Below the pieces are notes generated by a model. That model was given only the letters and a program-made list of their open reading frames with translations. It was not told the DNA's origin and did not search any database. From Acidobacteriota bacterium (GTDB taxonomy: Bacteria > Acidobacteriota > Blastocatellia > Pyrinomonadales > Pyrinomonadaceae), in assembly GCA_025463135.1 (NCBI GenBank), contig JAOAPY010000031.1, forward strand, positions 62,001 to 126,000: a stretch of 64,000 bases of DNA, written 5' to 3'. The translations under genes and the position numbers were made by a program. The stretch's first letter is position 1. Each line of letters opens with the position of its first letter. Of the stretch, positions 33,631 to 42,756 are shown in pieces.

Positions 33631-35532
33631 CTACTTCCATATACTGTCGAGGAGTTTGATGAAGTTGCGCTTGCGTTTGTACTCAACGCGCAACGCGACG
33701 AGGTAGTCATCAAACTCGGCGCGGCGGTCAAGGGCGGTCATCACCTGGCGCAGCTTGCGCAGGAGCTTGATGGCTTCGTCGTAGGCTGCGTTGTTTGTTT
33801 GGCCAAGCGTGGGCGCGATTAATTCTTTGTAGACCGGCAGCGCCCGCTCAGGATCATCTTTGGCGGTGGCGTCGGCGAGTCGAAGTAAAAGGTAGTCAGC
33901 GCATCCGCCGGCAGTGGCTTCCTGCCAGGCTTCTTCATATTTCTTTTCCCAGAGAAAGATCTCGACTAGTTGCGAGTGATCGACCTCACGCTGCCGGAAC
34001 CAGGGAGACTTGGCGGGCTTAACGGCCAGCTTTTCCTTGTCAATGACTGCGCGTAGATGGGCGAGTGCTTTCTCTCGCCACTGAAGCCACTCAGAATTTT
34101 CCTGTGAAGTCCGACGAACTTTAGTTTGTCGACGATTGGTCCGACGCGCAGCGTTAGTTGCACCAGACAACTTCGGGGTGCCTTCGTTTTCAGTAACGAC
34201 AATCTGAAGATTGTCGGACATTTGCAGCGCGTTGACTTGCAGTTTCTGATAGGTCTCAAGGCCCGGCGTTTGAATGAATTCCGCCCAGACGAGTGCCATC
34301 GCTTCGGCGTGACGGCCGCGGCGATGGTATTCGTCGGCGAGAAAATCAGAGAGGCGCGAATCGGCCACCGAGAACAGGCGTACTCCCTGCTCGGCCCACT
34401 CGAGAGCCTTATCATGCTCCCTGGAGTTGCGATAGATTTCTGCGATCTGAAGGTACGAGTAGGGTCGCGAAAGGTCGCGGCGTTTGATTGCAACGAGTGC
34501 TTCGCAATCACCCGCCTGCTGGGCAAGCGTTTCCATGATCGAAGTAATGCGAGAGCGCTTCAGGTATCCCGAGACTCCCTCCTCGTCGTGCTGCGGACCG
34601 CTTGTTAACCATGTTGGGGACTGGGGCCCGAGTGCGGGTACCTCGGCCCATTCGGCTTCAGCTAAGAGTCGATACTGATCCAATCCCGCGCTGCCCAGCA
34701 CTTCTGCATAGGTCGCCGCTGCTCCCGAGAATATGTCCCAATCGCTCGTAAACTCCCACTCAAACAATCGCGTTGCTAACGCCAAAGGATCTTCGTCTGC
34801 CTGCTCGCAAGCGCTGTGATGTAGCTCCTGAAGTTCCGCCAGGATCTCTCCCATGTAGCCGTCCGAATCATCAACCTGGCCAATCGCCTTTGCCACTTTA
34901 CCGAGCGCAAACTCAGTCAGCTTGACTACTGCTTCACTGTGCCCGTCGTTGAGCAGTTCGGCCACGGACTCGATTACCTGATGAACACCACGCGCGTAAC
35001 TTCCCATTGAGTAATAATCCACGCCGCCTGTGCGCAAGGCAGCGGAGATTGATTGGCGGAAGACCTTCAGATCGACCCCTGAGGAATTGGAACGCGCCGC
35101 TTCAACTGTAAGTCGATCGCGGAAGCGCCGATTCTCTGAAGCCTCGAGCAGGACGATATCTATTAACTGCTGTTTCTCCTGCTGCTCGAGAAATGATCGC
35201 AAGTCATCGCCTGAAGACTGTCCCTTGGACCCACCGGACTTTGCTTGCTCTGCACCGTTCTCAACCCAGTCGAGCGCGACGGCAACACAGTGTTTGCAGA
35301 ACCTTCCTTCATCACCAAGCGGACAGGAGCACGAAAAGGCGACCTGACCTCCGTCGAGCCACAATCGCACGCGGTAGTCCTGCGTCCCCACAACTATCGC
35401 TGAGAGCTTCCCTTGATGCTCGCGCAAATCTTTGACCCGGCCTTGTTTCAGATAGGCCTCGCCTCGGGCAAACCATAGGTCGCCGGCGAGCGAGCGAATC
35501 TTACCAAGCGTGACTAAGTCGAGGGACAACAT
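33631..35532 (-). CDS. SWIM zinc-finger protein with an in-frame palindrome pair
   Basis: The 633-residue protein has a SWIM zinc finger near the start: CxCx8CxH at C68, C70, C79, H81 (FSCSCPLGDEGRFCKHCVAV). SWIM fingers bind nucleic acid or proteins. The rest is a helical, TPR-like repeat array with many acidic and basic helices (EYHRRGRHAEAMALVWAEF, WREKALAHLRAVIDKEKLAV). About residues 438-476 (MSDNLQIVVTENEGTPKLSG, then RRTNRRQTKVRRTSQEN) are encoded by a pair of GTCCGAC palindromes read in frame without a stop. This looks like an insertion into an otherwise continuous domain. Function unknown. Confidence 0.85.
   Translation of the reverse strand: MLSLDLVTLGKIRSLAGDLWFARGEAYLKQGRVKDLREHQGKLSAIVVGTQDYRVRLWLDGGQVAFSCSCPLGDEGRFCKHCVAVALDWVENGAEQAKSGGSKGQSSGDDLRSFLEQQEKQQLIDIVLLEASENRRFRDRLTVEAARSNSSGVDLKVFRQSISAALRTGGVDYYSMGSYARGVHQVIESVAELLNDGHSEAVVKLTEFALGKVAKAIGQVDDSDGYMGEILAELQELHHSACEQADEDPLALATRLFEWEFTSDWDIFSGAAATYAEVLGSAGLDQYRLLAEAEWAEVPALGPQSPTWLTSGPQHDEEGVSGYLKRSRITSIMETLAQQAGDCEALVAIKRRDLSRPYSYLQIAEIYRNSREHDKALEWAEQGVRLFSVADSRLSDFLADEYHRRGRHAEAMALVWAEFIQTPGLETYQKLQVNALQMSDNLQIVVTENEGTPKLSGATNAARRTNRRQTKVRRTSQENSEWLQWREKALAHLRAVIDKEKLAVKPAKSPWFRQREVDHSQLVEIFLWEKKYEEAWQEATAGGCADYLLLRLADATAKDDPERALPVYKELIAPTLGQTNNAAYDEAIKLLRKLRQVMTALDRRAEFDDYLVALRVEYKRKRNFIKLLDSIWK
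34109..34219. repeat. GTCCGAC palindrome pair inside the SWIM gene
   Basis: Palindromes at 34109-34131 (GTCCGACGAACTTTAGTTTG...) and 34196-34219 (CGACAATCTGAAGATTGTCG) lie in the same arrangement as the intergenic pairs at 24136 and 36367. Here they fall inside an open reading frame on the opposite strand and are translated. Confidence 0.85.
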
Positions 35533-35978
35533 CGGTCCCTGATTCTAATACCGCTGCCATCTTCTGTCGCCTGAGAGAACGAGCTTGGGGTAACACAGAC
35601 CTTGGCTTCATCTCCGTCACACCCGGTTTCAACCGGGTGACCCGGTGGCTCTGTTGATTTTGAACCGTTTCAACGGTTTCTGTTCTTCAGAGAGTGGTAA
35701 ACCGTTAAAACGGTTAGGGCTGATTTTTTGGGATTCCGATCACCCGGTTGAAACCGGATGAGAATGAGAGGGAGGTCGTGTTTGGAATGGTCTAAATATT
35801 ATGGCGAGTCGATTACTTCCCACCCGCCGACGCAGGGGGTACGACAGCACCAGCGCCGATCTAATGTGTTGCTCCTTTCTGAGGCCGACAACTGATTACT
35901 GACTACTGATTGCGCGATCTCTAAAGGATGTTAGAATCAGGCACAGTTCATGATCACCAGAAGCAGGAGCGAAACGAG
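35533..35978. other. Divergent intergenic region with composite repeat
   Basis: Between the SWIM gene (minus) and the SnoaL-like gene (plus). A three-copy composite palindromic element fills 35604-35770, and a short ACTGATTACTGAC-like tract lies at about 35891-35910. The SnoaL-like gene has AGCAGGAG upstream of its proposed ATG. Confidence 0.65.
35604..35770. repeat. Composite CACCCGG element, copy 1
   Basis: The outer palindromes are CACCCGGTTTCAACCGGGTG (35620-35639) and CACCCGGTTGAAACCGGATG (35741-35760), facing each other. An inner facing pair is GAACCGTTTCAACGGTTTC (35662-35680) and GTAAACCGTTAAAACGGTTA (35697-35716). The right flank AGAATGAGAG and left flank GGCTTCATCT match the other two copies inverted. 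Confidence 0.85.
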
Positions 35979-36365
35979 ATGGCCGCAAGTTCGCCAGAAG
36001 AAGTCCACGAATTATTCACGCGCTACTTCTCCGCGGGAGACCTGGAAGCATTGATGTCGTTATATGAGCCGGGTGCGACGATGCTGCCGCGACCGGGACC
36101 GGCCGTTACTGGTGCTGCGGGAATCCGAGACGTGATGACGGGTTTTTTTTCACTGAAGCCACAATTAGATCTGAAGCTGAAGAAAGCGGTGCACGCAGGC
36201 GACATCGCTCTACTCTTTTCCGTCTGGACTTTGAAGGGCACAGATCCTGCGGGCGGTGCGGTCGAGATGGCGGGCGTAACTTCTGATGTAGTACGACGAC
36301 AACCGGACGGCACCTGGTTATTTGTGATCGACATACCGAATGGCGCTGAAGCAGCGAATGATTAG
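35979..36365 (+). CDS. SnoaL-like/DUF4440 NTF2-fold protein
   Basis: From the ATG at 35979, the product has 128 residues. The core EVHELFTRYFSAGDLEALMS, LYEPGATMLPRPGPAVTG, IRDVMTGFFSLKPQLDLKLK, and RRQPDGTWLFVIDIPNG matches the SnoaL/DUF4440 fold that covers small cyclases, isomerases and unknown proteins. A GCAGGAGCGAAACGAG ribosome binding site precedes this ATG; the open frame continues upstream to 35928 with residues that look non-coding. A palindrome lies 2 bases after the stop. Function unknown. Confidence 0.8.
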   Translation: MAASSPEEVHELFTRYFSAGDLEALMSLYEPGATMLPRPGPAVTGAAGIRDVMTGFFSLKPQLDLKLKKAVHAGDIALLFSVWTLKGTDPAGGAVEMAGVTSDVVRRQPDGTWLFVIDIPNGAEAAND

Positions 36366-36366
36366 A

Positions 36367-36485
36367 GTCCGACAAACTTCAGTTTGTCGATTGGTGCAAT
36401 ACTGGGCTCCATCCTGTACCGAGTGTACGGAGATTACAGACCGGGGGCAGGTAGAATAGAAAACGACAACTGAAGTTTGTCGGAC
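36367..36485. repeat. GTCCGACAAAC facing palindrome pair
   Basis: The left copy GTCCGACAAACTTCAGTTTG (36367-36386) and right copy CGACAACTGAAGTTTGTCGG (36464-36483) enclose about 75 bases. They start 2 bases after the SnoaL gene stop and end immediately before the AGGAG ribosome binding site of the DinB gene. Confidence 0.85.
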
Positions 36486-36500
36486 ATTAGGAGAAAACAG

Positions 36501-37010
36501 ATGGCAATCAAGGATGGCTTATTACCGGAATTCGATAATGAGATGGCCAACACTCGCAAGACGCTGGAACGCGCGCCGAACGACAAGTTTGACTGGGCGC
36601 CGCATCCAAAGTCTTCGACTATGGGTGGGCTGGTGACTCATTTGGCAAATCTGCCGAGCTGGGTTAGCTTTACGATCGATCAGGACTCATTGGACATTGC
36701 TCCGAACGGCGAACCACAACGAGCAACACCCGTGCACTCAAACGCAGAGGCAGTTGAGACATTCGATAACAACGTCGCCGCCGCGCGGGCCGCGATTGCC
36801 GGCGCCAGCGATGAACAACTTTTTCAGCCATGGACCTTAATGGCAAATGGCAAGACCCTCATGACCTTACCAAAGGTAGCTGTGCTGCGCAGCTTTGTGA
36901 TGAATCACTTGATCCACCATCGGGCGCAACTCGGCGTTTACCTGCGGCTCAACGATGTTCCCGTGCCGTCAATCTATGGTCCATCGGCGGATGAAGGCAG
37001 TATGTTTTAA
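36501..37010 (+). CDS. DinB-family metal-dependent hydrolase-like protein
   Basis: From the ATG at 36501 (AGGAG seven bases upstream) the product has 169 residues in the DinB four-helix fold. Likely metal ligands are His in VTHLANLPSW and the C-terminal MNHLIHHRAQLGVYLR. The N-terminal FDNEMANTRKTLERAPNDKF and WAPHPKSSTMGGLV are typical. DinB proteins are induced by DNA damage in some bacteria or act in thiol transfer; the substrate is unknown. The open frame extends upstream to a TTG that lies inside the palindrome, so it is not used. Confidence 0.85.
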   Translation: MAIKDGLLPEFDNEMANTRKTLERAPNDKFDWAPHPKSSTMGGLVTHLANLPSWVSFTIDQDSLDIAPNGEPQRATPVHSNAEAVETFDNNVAAARAAIAGASDEQLFQPWTLMANGKTLMTLPKVAVLRSFVMNHLIHHRAQLGVYLRLNDVPVPSIYGPSADEGSMF

Positions 37011-37013
37011 GGG

Positions 37014-37079
37014 AGTAATCAGTAATTAGTAGTAACTACTGATTACTAATTACTGATTGCTGACTACTGATTACTGTTT
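37014..37079. repeat. ACTGATTACTGA low-complexity tract
   Basis: Alternating AGTAATTAGTAGTAACTACT and CTGATTACTAATTACTGATT units occupy the gap between the DinB and haemolysin III genes. A related shorter tract is at about 35891-35910. Confidence 0.65.
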
Positions 37080-37084
37080 ACCAC

Positions 37085-37732
37085 ATGGCTCAAAGTTATT
37101 TCCGGCGCGAGCCGTCACCGGCCGAAGAAATGGCCAATAGCATCAGTCACGGACTGGGACTGGTGGCCAGTCTCGCTGCTGCACCTATTCTAATAATTAC
37201 GGCGATGAAAGCCGGCGGCGGGACGGCCATTTTCGGCGCAGCTGTTTTTGCCCTGAGCATGGTGAGTCTATATCTGGCTTCCACGCTTTATCATGTGTTG
37301 CCCGAGGCGCGAGGAAAAGGGATATTTCGCATTCTGGATCATGCCGCAATCTTCCTTTTGATTGCCGGAACCTACACACCATTCACGTTGGGTGTAATGC
37401 GTGGTCCCTGGGGTTGGACGCTGCTGGGGTTGATTTGGAGCCTCGCGATCATCGGGCTGATCTTGAAAGCTGTGCCGGCAACGCGTTACTCGCGGGCTTC
37501 GATTGTCCTTTACGTAGCAATGGGATGGCTGGCGGTGATTGCCGCCCGACCGATCCTGTTACAAGTTCCGCTCCCCGGAATTCTCTGGATAGTGTCGGGC
37601 GGGCTGGCTTACACCAGCGGCCTGGTATTTTTTGGCATGCACCGTTTGCGCTTCAATCACTTTATTTGGCATCTGTTTGTGATGGCGGGCACGATCTGCC
37701 ACTTCTTTGCGGTGCTCTGGTATTCAACGTGA
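37085..37732 (+). CDS. Haemolysin III/PAQR family membrane protein
   Basis: The 215-residue protein has seven predicted hydrophobic helices and the PAQR/HlyIII motifs EEMANSISHGLGLVASLAAA, SLYLASTLYHVLPEARGKGI, LDHAAIFLLIAGTYTPFTLG, and FNHFIWHLFVMAGTICHFFA. The conserved His and Asp/Glu residues in the latter form a zinc-binding site in this superfamily. The role in bacteria is unclear, with suggestions of haemolysin, membrane stress or ceramidase-like activity. The DinB gene ends about 75 bases upstream. Confidence 0.92.
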   Translation: MAQSYFRREPSPAEEMANSISHGLGLVASLAAAPILIITAMKAGGGTAIFGAAVFALSMVSLYLASTLYHVLPEARGKGIFRILDHAAIFLLIAGTYTPFTLGVMRGPWGWTLLGLIWSLAIIGLILKAVPATRYSRASIVLYVAMGWLAVIAARPILLQVPLPGILWIVSGGLAYTSGLVFFGMHRLRFNHFIWHLFVMAGTICHFFAVLWYST

Positions 37733-38165
37733 TCGATGGTCATCTCTCTCATTCACACCCGGTTTCAACCGGGTGACTAAAGCAACCAAAATTCAGCGCA
37801 ACCGTTTCAATGGTTTACCTTCTAGCGCAGAGAGAGAAGAAACCGAAACCGTTGAAACGATTCCTCGATGACCCGGTTTGAAACCGGGTGAGAATGAGAT
37901 GAAGCCCAAGTTTGGCAACAGCACTACCAGATGAAGCTAAGGCTTTGCAATACACAGACGCTGGCGATGCCGTCATCCGTAGTGCTACTATCTCAGTCCT
38001 GAAAGTCATGTTCGATCCACAGCCACTTCATCTTTGTCCCCGTGACTCGCGCGCGAATATCTTCGCGGACTAGTACTCTTCTCTCTTTTTGGAGCCATCC
38101 CGCATAGCCTGTCTCAGGCTCGCCGGCGATCGTCGCCACACCGTTTTTGAAAAAGGAGAAAGATC
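37733..38165. other. Intergenic region with composite repeat
   Basis: Spacing before the class III aminotransferase gene is 433 bases. It includes composite element copy 2 (37742-37907) and, just before the start, an AAAAAGGAGAAAGATC ribosome binding site. No other feature is recognised. Confidence 0.65.
37742..37907. repeat. Composite CACCCGG element, copy 2
   Basis: Outer palindromes sit at 37756-37776 (CACCCGGTTTCAACCGGGTG then A) and 37871-37890 (ACCCGGTTTGAAACCGGGTG). The inner pair lies at about 37799-37817 (AACCGTTTCAATGGTTTAC) and 37839-37860. The right flank reads AGAATGAGATGAAGCC, the inverse of the left flank of copy 1. Confidence 0.87.
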
Positions 38166-39521
38166 ATGTCAGCTACCATAGCTCCACCTCGTCGACCGGA
38201 AATCAAGACCGCGCTGCCCGGCCCGAACGGTCGGAAGATCATCGAGGCCGACGCAAAATTTGTCACTCCGTCCTATCCGCGACCTTCTTTCAAGCTGGTT
38301 GCCGAACGCGCGCAAGGGGTTTGGGTTGAAGACGTCGACGGCAATACTTTCCTCGACTGCAACGCCGGCGTCGCCGTCTGCTCGACGGGCCATTGTCATC
38401 CCGAGGTCGTCCGTGCGATTCAGGATCAGGCCGCGAAACTGATTCATATGTGCGGCACCGATTACTACTATCAACTGATGCCGGACCTGGCCCGGAAGCT
38501 TGATGAGATCGTTCCCGTTCCCTCGCCTACCCGCACGCACTTTGCCAACAGTGGGACCGAAGCTGTAGAGACAGCGTTGAAGCTGGCAATGCATGTTACC
38601 GGCCGCGAGAAGTTCATCGCCTTCTTCAATAGTTTTCATGGCCGCACGCTCGGGTCGCTCTCGCTGACGTCATCGCGAGTTGCCCAGCGACTGGGCTTCA
38701 AGCGCCAGGTCCTCGATGTGGTCCATGTGCCCTATCCCAACGAGTATCGCAATCCATTCAGCGCCGAAGACTGTGAAGGCGAAGGCGCTGGTCGCGGTGC
38801 GTTGAACTGGATCGAAAAACGTCTCTTCAAAACAACTACGCCGCCGCAGGAAGTCGCCGGGATCGTCGTGGAAGTGGTCCAGGGCGAAGGCGGCTATGTG
38901 CCGGCTTCCAAACTCTTTCTCGATGGCCTGCGGCGCATCTGTGATGAGCACGGCATCATGTTGATTGTCGACGAAGTTCAATCAGGCATGGGGCGGACCG
39001 GAAAGATGTTCGCCAGCGATCACTGCGGCTTGAAACCTGACATCATTACCATTGCCAAGGGCATTGGTTCGGGGTTACCGATTGGCGCCACCGTCGCTCG
39101 CGCGGATCTGATGGATTGGAAGCCGGGCGCGCATGCTTCGACCTTTGGTGGCAATCCCGTTTGCATCGCTTCCGCTTTGAAGACGATCGAACTGCTGCAA
39201 GGCGGGCTGGTGCAGAACAGCGCTGAGGTCGGTGCCTACCTGAAAGCCGGGCTCGAGAAACTGATGCGCAAGTACGACTGCATCGGCGATGTGCGCGGCA
39301 TGGGCATGATGATTGGCGTCGAGTTCGTCAAGGACAAAGCGAGTAAGAAAGAGGATCCGGAATTGCGGGAGCGCGTTGAGACGGCCTGCTTTGAGCGCGG
39401 CTTGATCATTCTGGGCTGTGGAGTGAACTCGATCCGCTGGTCGCCACCATTGATTCTTACGAAGGAGAACGTCGACGTGGCGCTCGAGATTTTCGACGAA
39501 GCGATTGCGGCGTCGATTTAA
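38166..39521 (+). CDS. Class III aminotransferase (acetylornithine/GABA type)
   Basis: The 451-residue PLP enzyme belongs to fold type I, class III. It shows FLDCNAGVAVCSTGHCHPEV, FANSGTEAVETALKLAMHVT, FFNSFHGRTLGSLSLTSS, IVDEVQSGMGRTGKMFAS, and IAKGIGSGLPIGATVAR with the Schiff-base lysine K298, followed by STFGGNPVCIASALKTIELL. It transfers an omega-amino group to 2-oxoglutarate; GABA, acetylornithine, putrescine or beta-alanine are possible substrates. The ATG has an AAAAGGAG ribosome binding site. Monocistronic as far as can be seen. Confidence 0.93.
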   Translation: MSATIAPPRRPEIKTALPGPNGRKIIEADAKFVTPSYPRPSFKLVAERAQGVWVEDVDGNTFLDCNAGVAVCSTGHCHPEVVRAIQDQAAKLIHMCGTDYYYQLMPDLARKLDEIVPVPSPTRTHFANSGTEAVETALKLAMHVTGREKFIAFFNSFHGRTLGSLSLTSSRVAQRLGFKRQVLDVVHVPYPNEYRNPFSAEDCEGEGAGRGALNWIEKRLFKTTTPPQEVAGIVVEVVQGEGGYVPASKLFLDGLRRICDEHGIMLIVDEVQSGMGRTGKMFASDHCGLKPDIITIAKGIGSGLPIGATVARADLMDWKPGAHASTFGGNPVCIASALKTIELLQGGLVQNSAEVGAYLKAGLEKLMRKYDCIGDVRGMGMMIGVEFVKDKASKKEDPELRERVETACFERGLIILGCGVNSIRWSPPLILTKENVDVALEIFDEAIAASI

Positions 39522-39534
39522 CTTGACCGGCTGA

Positions 39535-39740
39535 TTTTTTTGAAGAATGACGAGCTCCGCGATGTTGCGGCTTGCCGCCGCACGTGCGGAAAAGGCTCTG
39601 CCTTTCCATAAGTTCCAGCTCATCTTCGAGGCTATGCCTCTCTGCGCGAGGCATTGCCTCGCGCCTTATTCAATTAAGCCTTTTTCGGTAAGGCATAGCC
39701 TTACCGCACTGTACGGCGGCAAAGCCACATTGCACTTGAA
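39535..39740. repeat. Cluster of short GGC-A/T-GCC palindromes
   Basis: Short palindromes follow each other: GGAAAAGGCTCTGCCTTTCC (39589-39608), GAGGCTATGCCTC (about 39631-39643), GCGAGGCATTGCCTCGC (about 39647-39663), GGTAAGGCATAGCCTTACC (about 39688-39706) and GGCGGCAAAGCC (39717-39728). All have the form arm-GGCxxxGCC-arm with different arms. A similar group is at 56440-56680. Confidence 0.7.
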
Positions 39741-39750
39741 CTAGTCCAAG

Positions 39751-40998
39751 TCAATATCTTTGCGGTGCGCCGCGTACGCAGCGCACCGTGTCGCGGGCGA
39801 TCAGCAACTCTTCATCGGTTGGAATAACGTAGGCAGCGAGACTTGAACCATCTGCACTGATCACTCCTTCCTTTCCTCCCGAATGCGCGGCGTTGCGTTC
39901 CGGATCCAATTGCAACCCGGCCCATTCCAGTCCTGCGGAAATTTTCGCGCGCACCTCACTTGAGTTTTCGCCAATGCCTCCGGTGAAGATCACGGCATCG
40001 GCTCCAGCCATCGCGGCCAGAAAGCTGCCGATGTACTTGCGCGCACGGTAGCAAAAGATTTCGATCGCCAGTCGCGCGCGACGGTCATTATTCTCGTGCG
40101 CTTCGGCCAGCAGTTCGCGCATATCGTTGGTCAACCCCGAAATCCCCAGGAGTCCCGATTGCTTGTTAAGCACGGTTTCGACTTCGTGCGATGACAGTCC
40201 TTCCTTGGCGCCGATGAAATCAATGATCGCGGCGTCGATATCGCCGGAGCGCGTGCCCATCACCAAACCTTCCAGCGGCGTCATCCCCATTGATGTGTCA
40301 ATGGAATCTCCCTTGCGGATCGCCGCAATTGAACAACCATTGCCCAGGTGGAGTGTGATCACATTCGTAGCGTCGCGCGCTATGCCGCGCAATTGACGAT
40401 AGCGATAAGCAACATACCGATGCGAGGTCCCGTGAAAACCATACCGGCGTATGCGATGCCGGCGATAAAACTGATAAGGGAGAGCATAAAGATAGGCATG
40501 TTCAGGCAGGGTTTGATGGAAAGCAGTGTCAAAGACGGCGACCTGTGGCAATCCGGCGCCAAAGACCTCGCGCGCGGCCACAATGCCCTTGATGTTAGTC
40601 GGATTGTGGAGCGGCGCGAGATCTATGCACTTCTCGATATCACGAAGAACCTCATCGTCAATGATGACGGAGTGAGTAAACTTCTCTCCACCGTGCACGA
40701 CGCGATGGCCGACTGCGTGAATGTCAGCCACGCTCTGCACTTCCTTAATCCCCGATTCAGCCGAGCAAATCCAGTGCACGATCAAGTCAAGGGCAGCGCG
40801 AGCATCGCGCAGAGTTGCCGTCGAGCGTTCCGGCTCGCGACCTTCAGCACGCAGCGAGACAATTGACTCACCGCCGATGCGTTCAATATCTCCACGGGCC
40901 AGCCGGCGATCGCTATTGTGCGCGATCTCTTCAAGATCGGTGGCAATCAGTTGGAACTTGATTGTCGAGCTGCCGCAGTTTAAGACGAGGATGTTCAT
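39751..40998 (-). CDS. ackA: Acetate kinase
   Basis: The 415-residue ASKHA-fold enzyme makes acetyl phosphate from acetate and ATP, or ATP in the reverse direction. It starts [19 protein letters not shown] (ackA signature 1) and contains [87 protein letters not shown] and [13 protein letters not shown]. It lies on the minus strand next to an amidohydrolase gene but is separated by a CTTTGGTC-type repeat. A pta gene is not visible in the window. Confidence 0.96.
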   Translation of the reverse strand: MNILVLNCGSSTIKFQLIATDLEEIAHNSDRRLARGDIERIGGESIVSLRAEGREPERSTATLRDARAALDLIVHWICSAESGIKEVQSVADIHAVGHRVVHGGEKFTHSVIIDDEVLRDIEKCIDLAPLHNPTNIKGIVAAREVFGAGLPQVAVFDTAFHQTLPEHAYLYALPYQFYRRHRIRRYGFHGTSHRYVAYRYRQLRGIARDATNVITLHLGNGCSIAAIRKGDSIDTSMGMTPLEGLVMGTRSGDIDAAIIDFIGAKEGLSSHEVETVLNKQSGLLGISGLTNDMRELLAEAHENNDRRARLAIEIFCYRARKYIGSFLAAMAGADAVIFTGGIGENSSEVRAKISAGLEWAGLQLDPERNAAHSGGKEGVISADGSSLAAYVIPTDEELLIARDTVRCVRGAPQRY

Positions 40999-41010
40999 AA
41001 GATCGAATGG

Positions 41011-41216
41011 TCTTCGAATGGTCTTTGGTTTTTGGTCTTTGGTCTTTGGTCTTTGTTCCGCGTTCTTGCTTGCGGCCTTGTTTTTTCTTTAGCTCCGGAG
41101 GAGCAGAATGTCTATAGCCAACGAAGCCCTCAATGTTCGCACGCTCCGTAGGAACGCAACGAAGCCAAAAACCAAGAGACCAAAAACCAAAGACCAAAAA
41201 CCTAAGACCTAAGACC
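41011..41216. repeat. CTTTGGTC-type inverted repeat
   Basis: The left arm GGTCTTTGGTTTTTGGTCTT (41021-41040) and following units face the right arm CAAAAACCAAGAGACCAAAA (41165-41184), then ACCAAAGACCAAAAACCTAA. About 100 bases of unrelated sequence lie between. It sits between ackA and the amidohydrolase gene. Confidence 0.72.
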
Positions 41217-42567
41217 GTAGTTTCTCCGCTATTTCATCCATTCGCGCGCGGAGCTGTTCTTCGTCAACCATCGTCATGTGACCGTCCCGAAAAACTACCC
41301 GGCCCGCAACGACAGTCATGATCACATCATGGCCCGAAGAAGCAAACACCAGAGTTCCCAGCGGCTCGTAAAAAGGGCGTTGCTGAATCCCGTCGAAGGA
41401 TACCGCGACAAAGTCGGCCTGTCGCCCTGCTTCGAGCGTGCCGATTTCTGTCGCCAGGCCCATTGCTCGGGCGCCTGCTAAAGTGGCCGCCTTCAGCGCG
41501 TCACTCGCATTCGGAATGGGCAACTCGCGATTGGCGGCAGCTCCTCCGCGCGCGAACAGCACAGCGAATCTCGCCTCCTCGAGAATGTCACACGTATTAT
41601 TGCTGGCCACTGAATCACTTCCCAAACCTACCGGAATACCGGCAACGAGAAATTTTGCCCAGGGAGCTCGACCGTGGCCCAACTTTGCGTTGGATTTCGG
41701 ACAGTGGGCAATGCCGGCCTCGCTTTCTTTGATTGTTTGAATGTCCGCATCGTCCACGTTTATGCAGTGAGTCAGCAACGGTCGCGTCCTGAGAATGCCA
41801 TGTCTCGCCAGATGTTGGACGGTCGAGCAATGCGGCGCGGGCCATTCGATACCTCGCTTTGCGAAACTCGAAGCGAAGGGTCCGCGACCTTCGCGCAGCA
41901 GCAGTTCCTCGGATTCTGATTCTGCCGTATGCATCATCACCGGCAGTTTTTCCGCCAGCGCGAAGTCGGAGATCATTTCCAGTTGTGCGGCGCAAACAGT
42001 GTACGGCGCATGCGGCGAGACCCCGGCGCGCACCAGCGGTGTTTCCCACTCGCGCAACTGCGCCACTTTGGTTTTTAGTTTCTCGAAGTTTTCTCGCGCC
42101 AGGCGCGCGTCCGGACCAAAGGATTCCTGATAGACGATGCCGCGCAAGCCCGTCGCGCCGAGTGCCTTCATGCTTTGCTCCGCCGCATCGCCGGCATCAC
42201 CGACACACGTTACTCCCGCGCGCGCAGCCTCACACGCGCCCCAGGCCGCGGACACATACAGGTCAGCGGCCGTCATACGTTCGAGGCGCGCCATCGTGAG
42301 CTTTTTGAGCCAGGCAAAAAAATCCGACTCTTCAGCCTCGAGAAAACCGCGCATGGCAGTTAGTTCGAGATGTGAATGGGCATTGATTAGACCGGGAATT
42401 ATGGCCGCGTTACCGAGGTCGTGGGTTTGCGCTTCGGGATAGCTCTCGATCAGATCCGCATATTTGCCGACAGCCGCGATCTGCTCGCCGGAAACGACTA
42501 AGGCCCCGTCGCAGATCGGGGCCGAAGCTACCGGCAAGACCCAGCGGGATCGGTAAAGGATCGTCAT
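41209..42567 (-). CDS. Amidohydrolase family deaminase (MtaD/SAH deaminase-like)
   Basis: From the ATG at 42567 the product has 452 residues. It shows the metal-dependent amidohydrolase signatures: PGLINAHSHLELTAMRGFL (HxH), GVSPHAPYTVC, MHTAESESE, TLLTHCINVDD-like THCI, HCPKSNAKLGHGRAPW, and VGLGSDSVASNN (metal Asp). It resembles 5-methylthioadenosine/S-adenosylhomocysteine deaminases, but guanine or other aminohydrolase substrates cannot be excluded. An in-frame GTG lies five codons upstream. The C-terminal end borders a CTTTGGTC repeat. Confidence 0.88.
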   Translation of the reverse strand: MTILYRSRWVLPVASAPICDGALVVSGEQIAAVGKYADLIESYPEAQTHDLGNAAIIPGLINAHSHLELTAMRGFLEAEESDFFAWLKKLTMARLERMTAADLYVSAAWGACEAARAGVTCVGDAGDAAEQSMKALGATGLRGIVYQESFGPDARLARENFEKLKTKVAQLREWETPLVRAGVSPHAPYTVCAAQLEMISDFALAEKLPVMMHTAESESEELLLREGRGPFASSFAKRGIEWPAPHCSTVQHLARHGILRTRPLLTHCINVDDADIQTIKESEAGIAHCPKSNAKLGHGRAPWAKFLVAGIPVGLGSDSVASNNTCDILEEARFAVLFARGGAAANRELPIPNASDALKAATLAGARAMGLATEIGTLEAGRQADFVAVSFDGIQQRPFYEPLGTLVFASSGHDVIMTVVAGRVVFRDGHMTMVDEEQLRARMDEIAEKLRS

Positions 42568-42591
42568 TCCACGCGCATCCACAGCAATGAT

Positions 42592-42710
42592 CTAGCGAGG
42601 CTACGCCTCAGACCGACAAGATTCCTTTGCGTGCTTTGCGTCTTTGCGGGAGGCACTTCAATGGCGACAAAGAATTTCCCGCTAAGGCGCAAGCACGCAA
42701 AGAAATATCG
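42592..42710. repeat. TAGCGAGGC/CTTTGCGTGC element, copy A
   Basis: The element opens with CTAGCGAGGCTACGCCTCAG (42592-42611), then CTTTGCGTGCTTTGCGTCTT (42625-42644) with inverted copy CGCTAAGGCGCAAGCACGCA (42680-42699). The inverse complement of 59826-59943 matches it over nearly its whole length. Confidence 0.82.
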
Positions 42711-42756
42711 ATTCAAAACTTGACTCACTTTCATCAAGTCTTGCGCTACCAGGATT

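Noticed and set aside
33445-33822. 125-codon plus-strand frame at the 3' end of the SWIM gene
   Set aside because: Its second half is antisense to the SWIM gene, and the start has no ribosome binding site.
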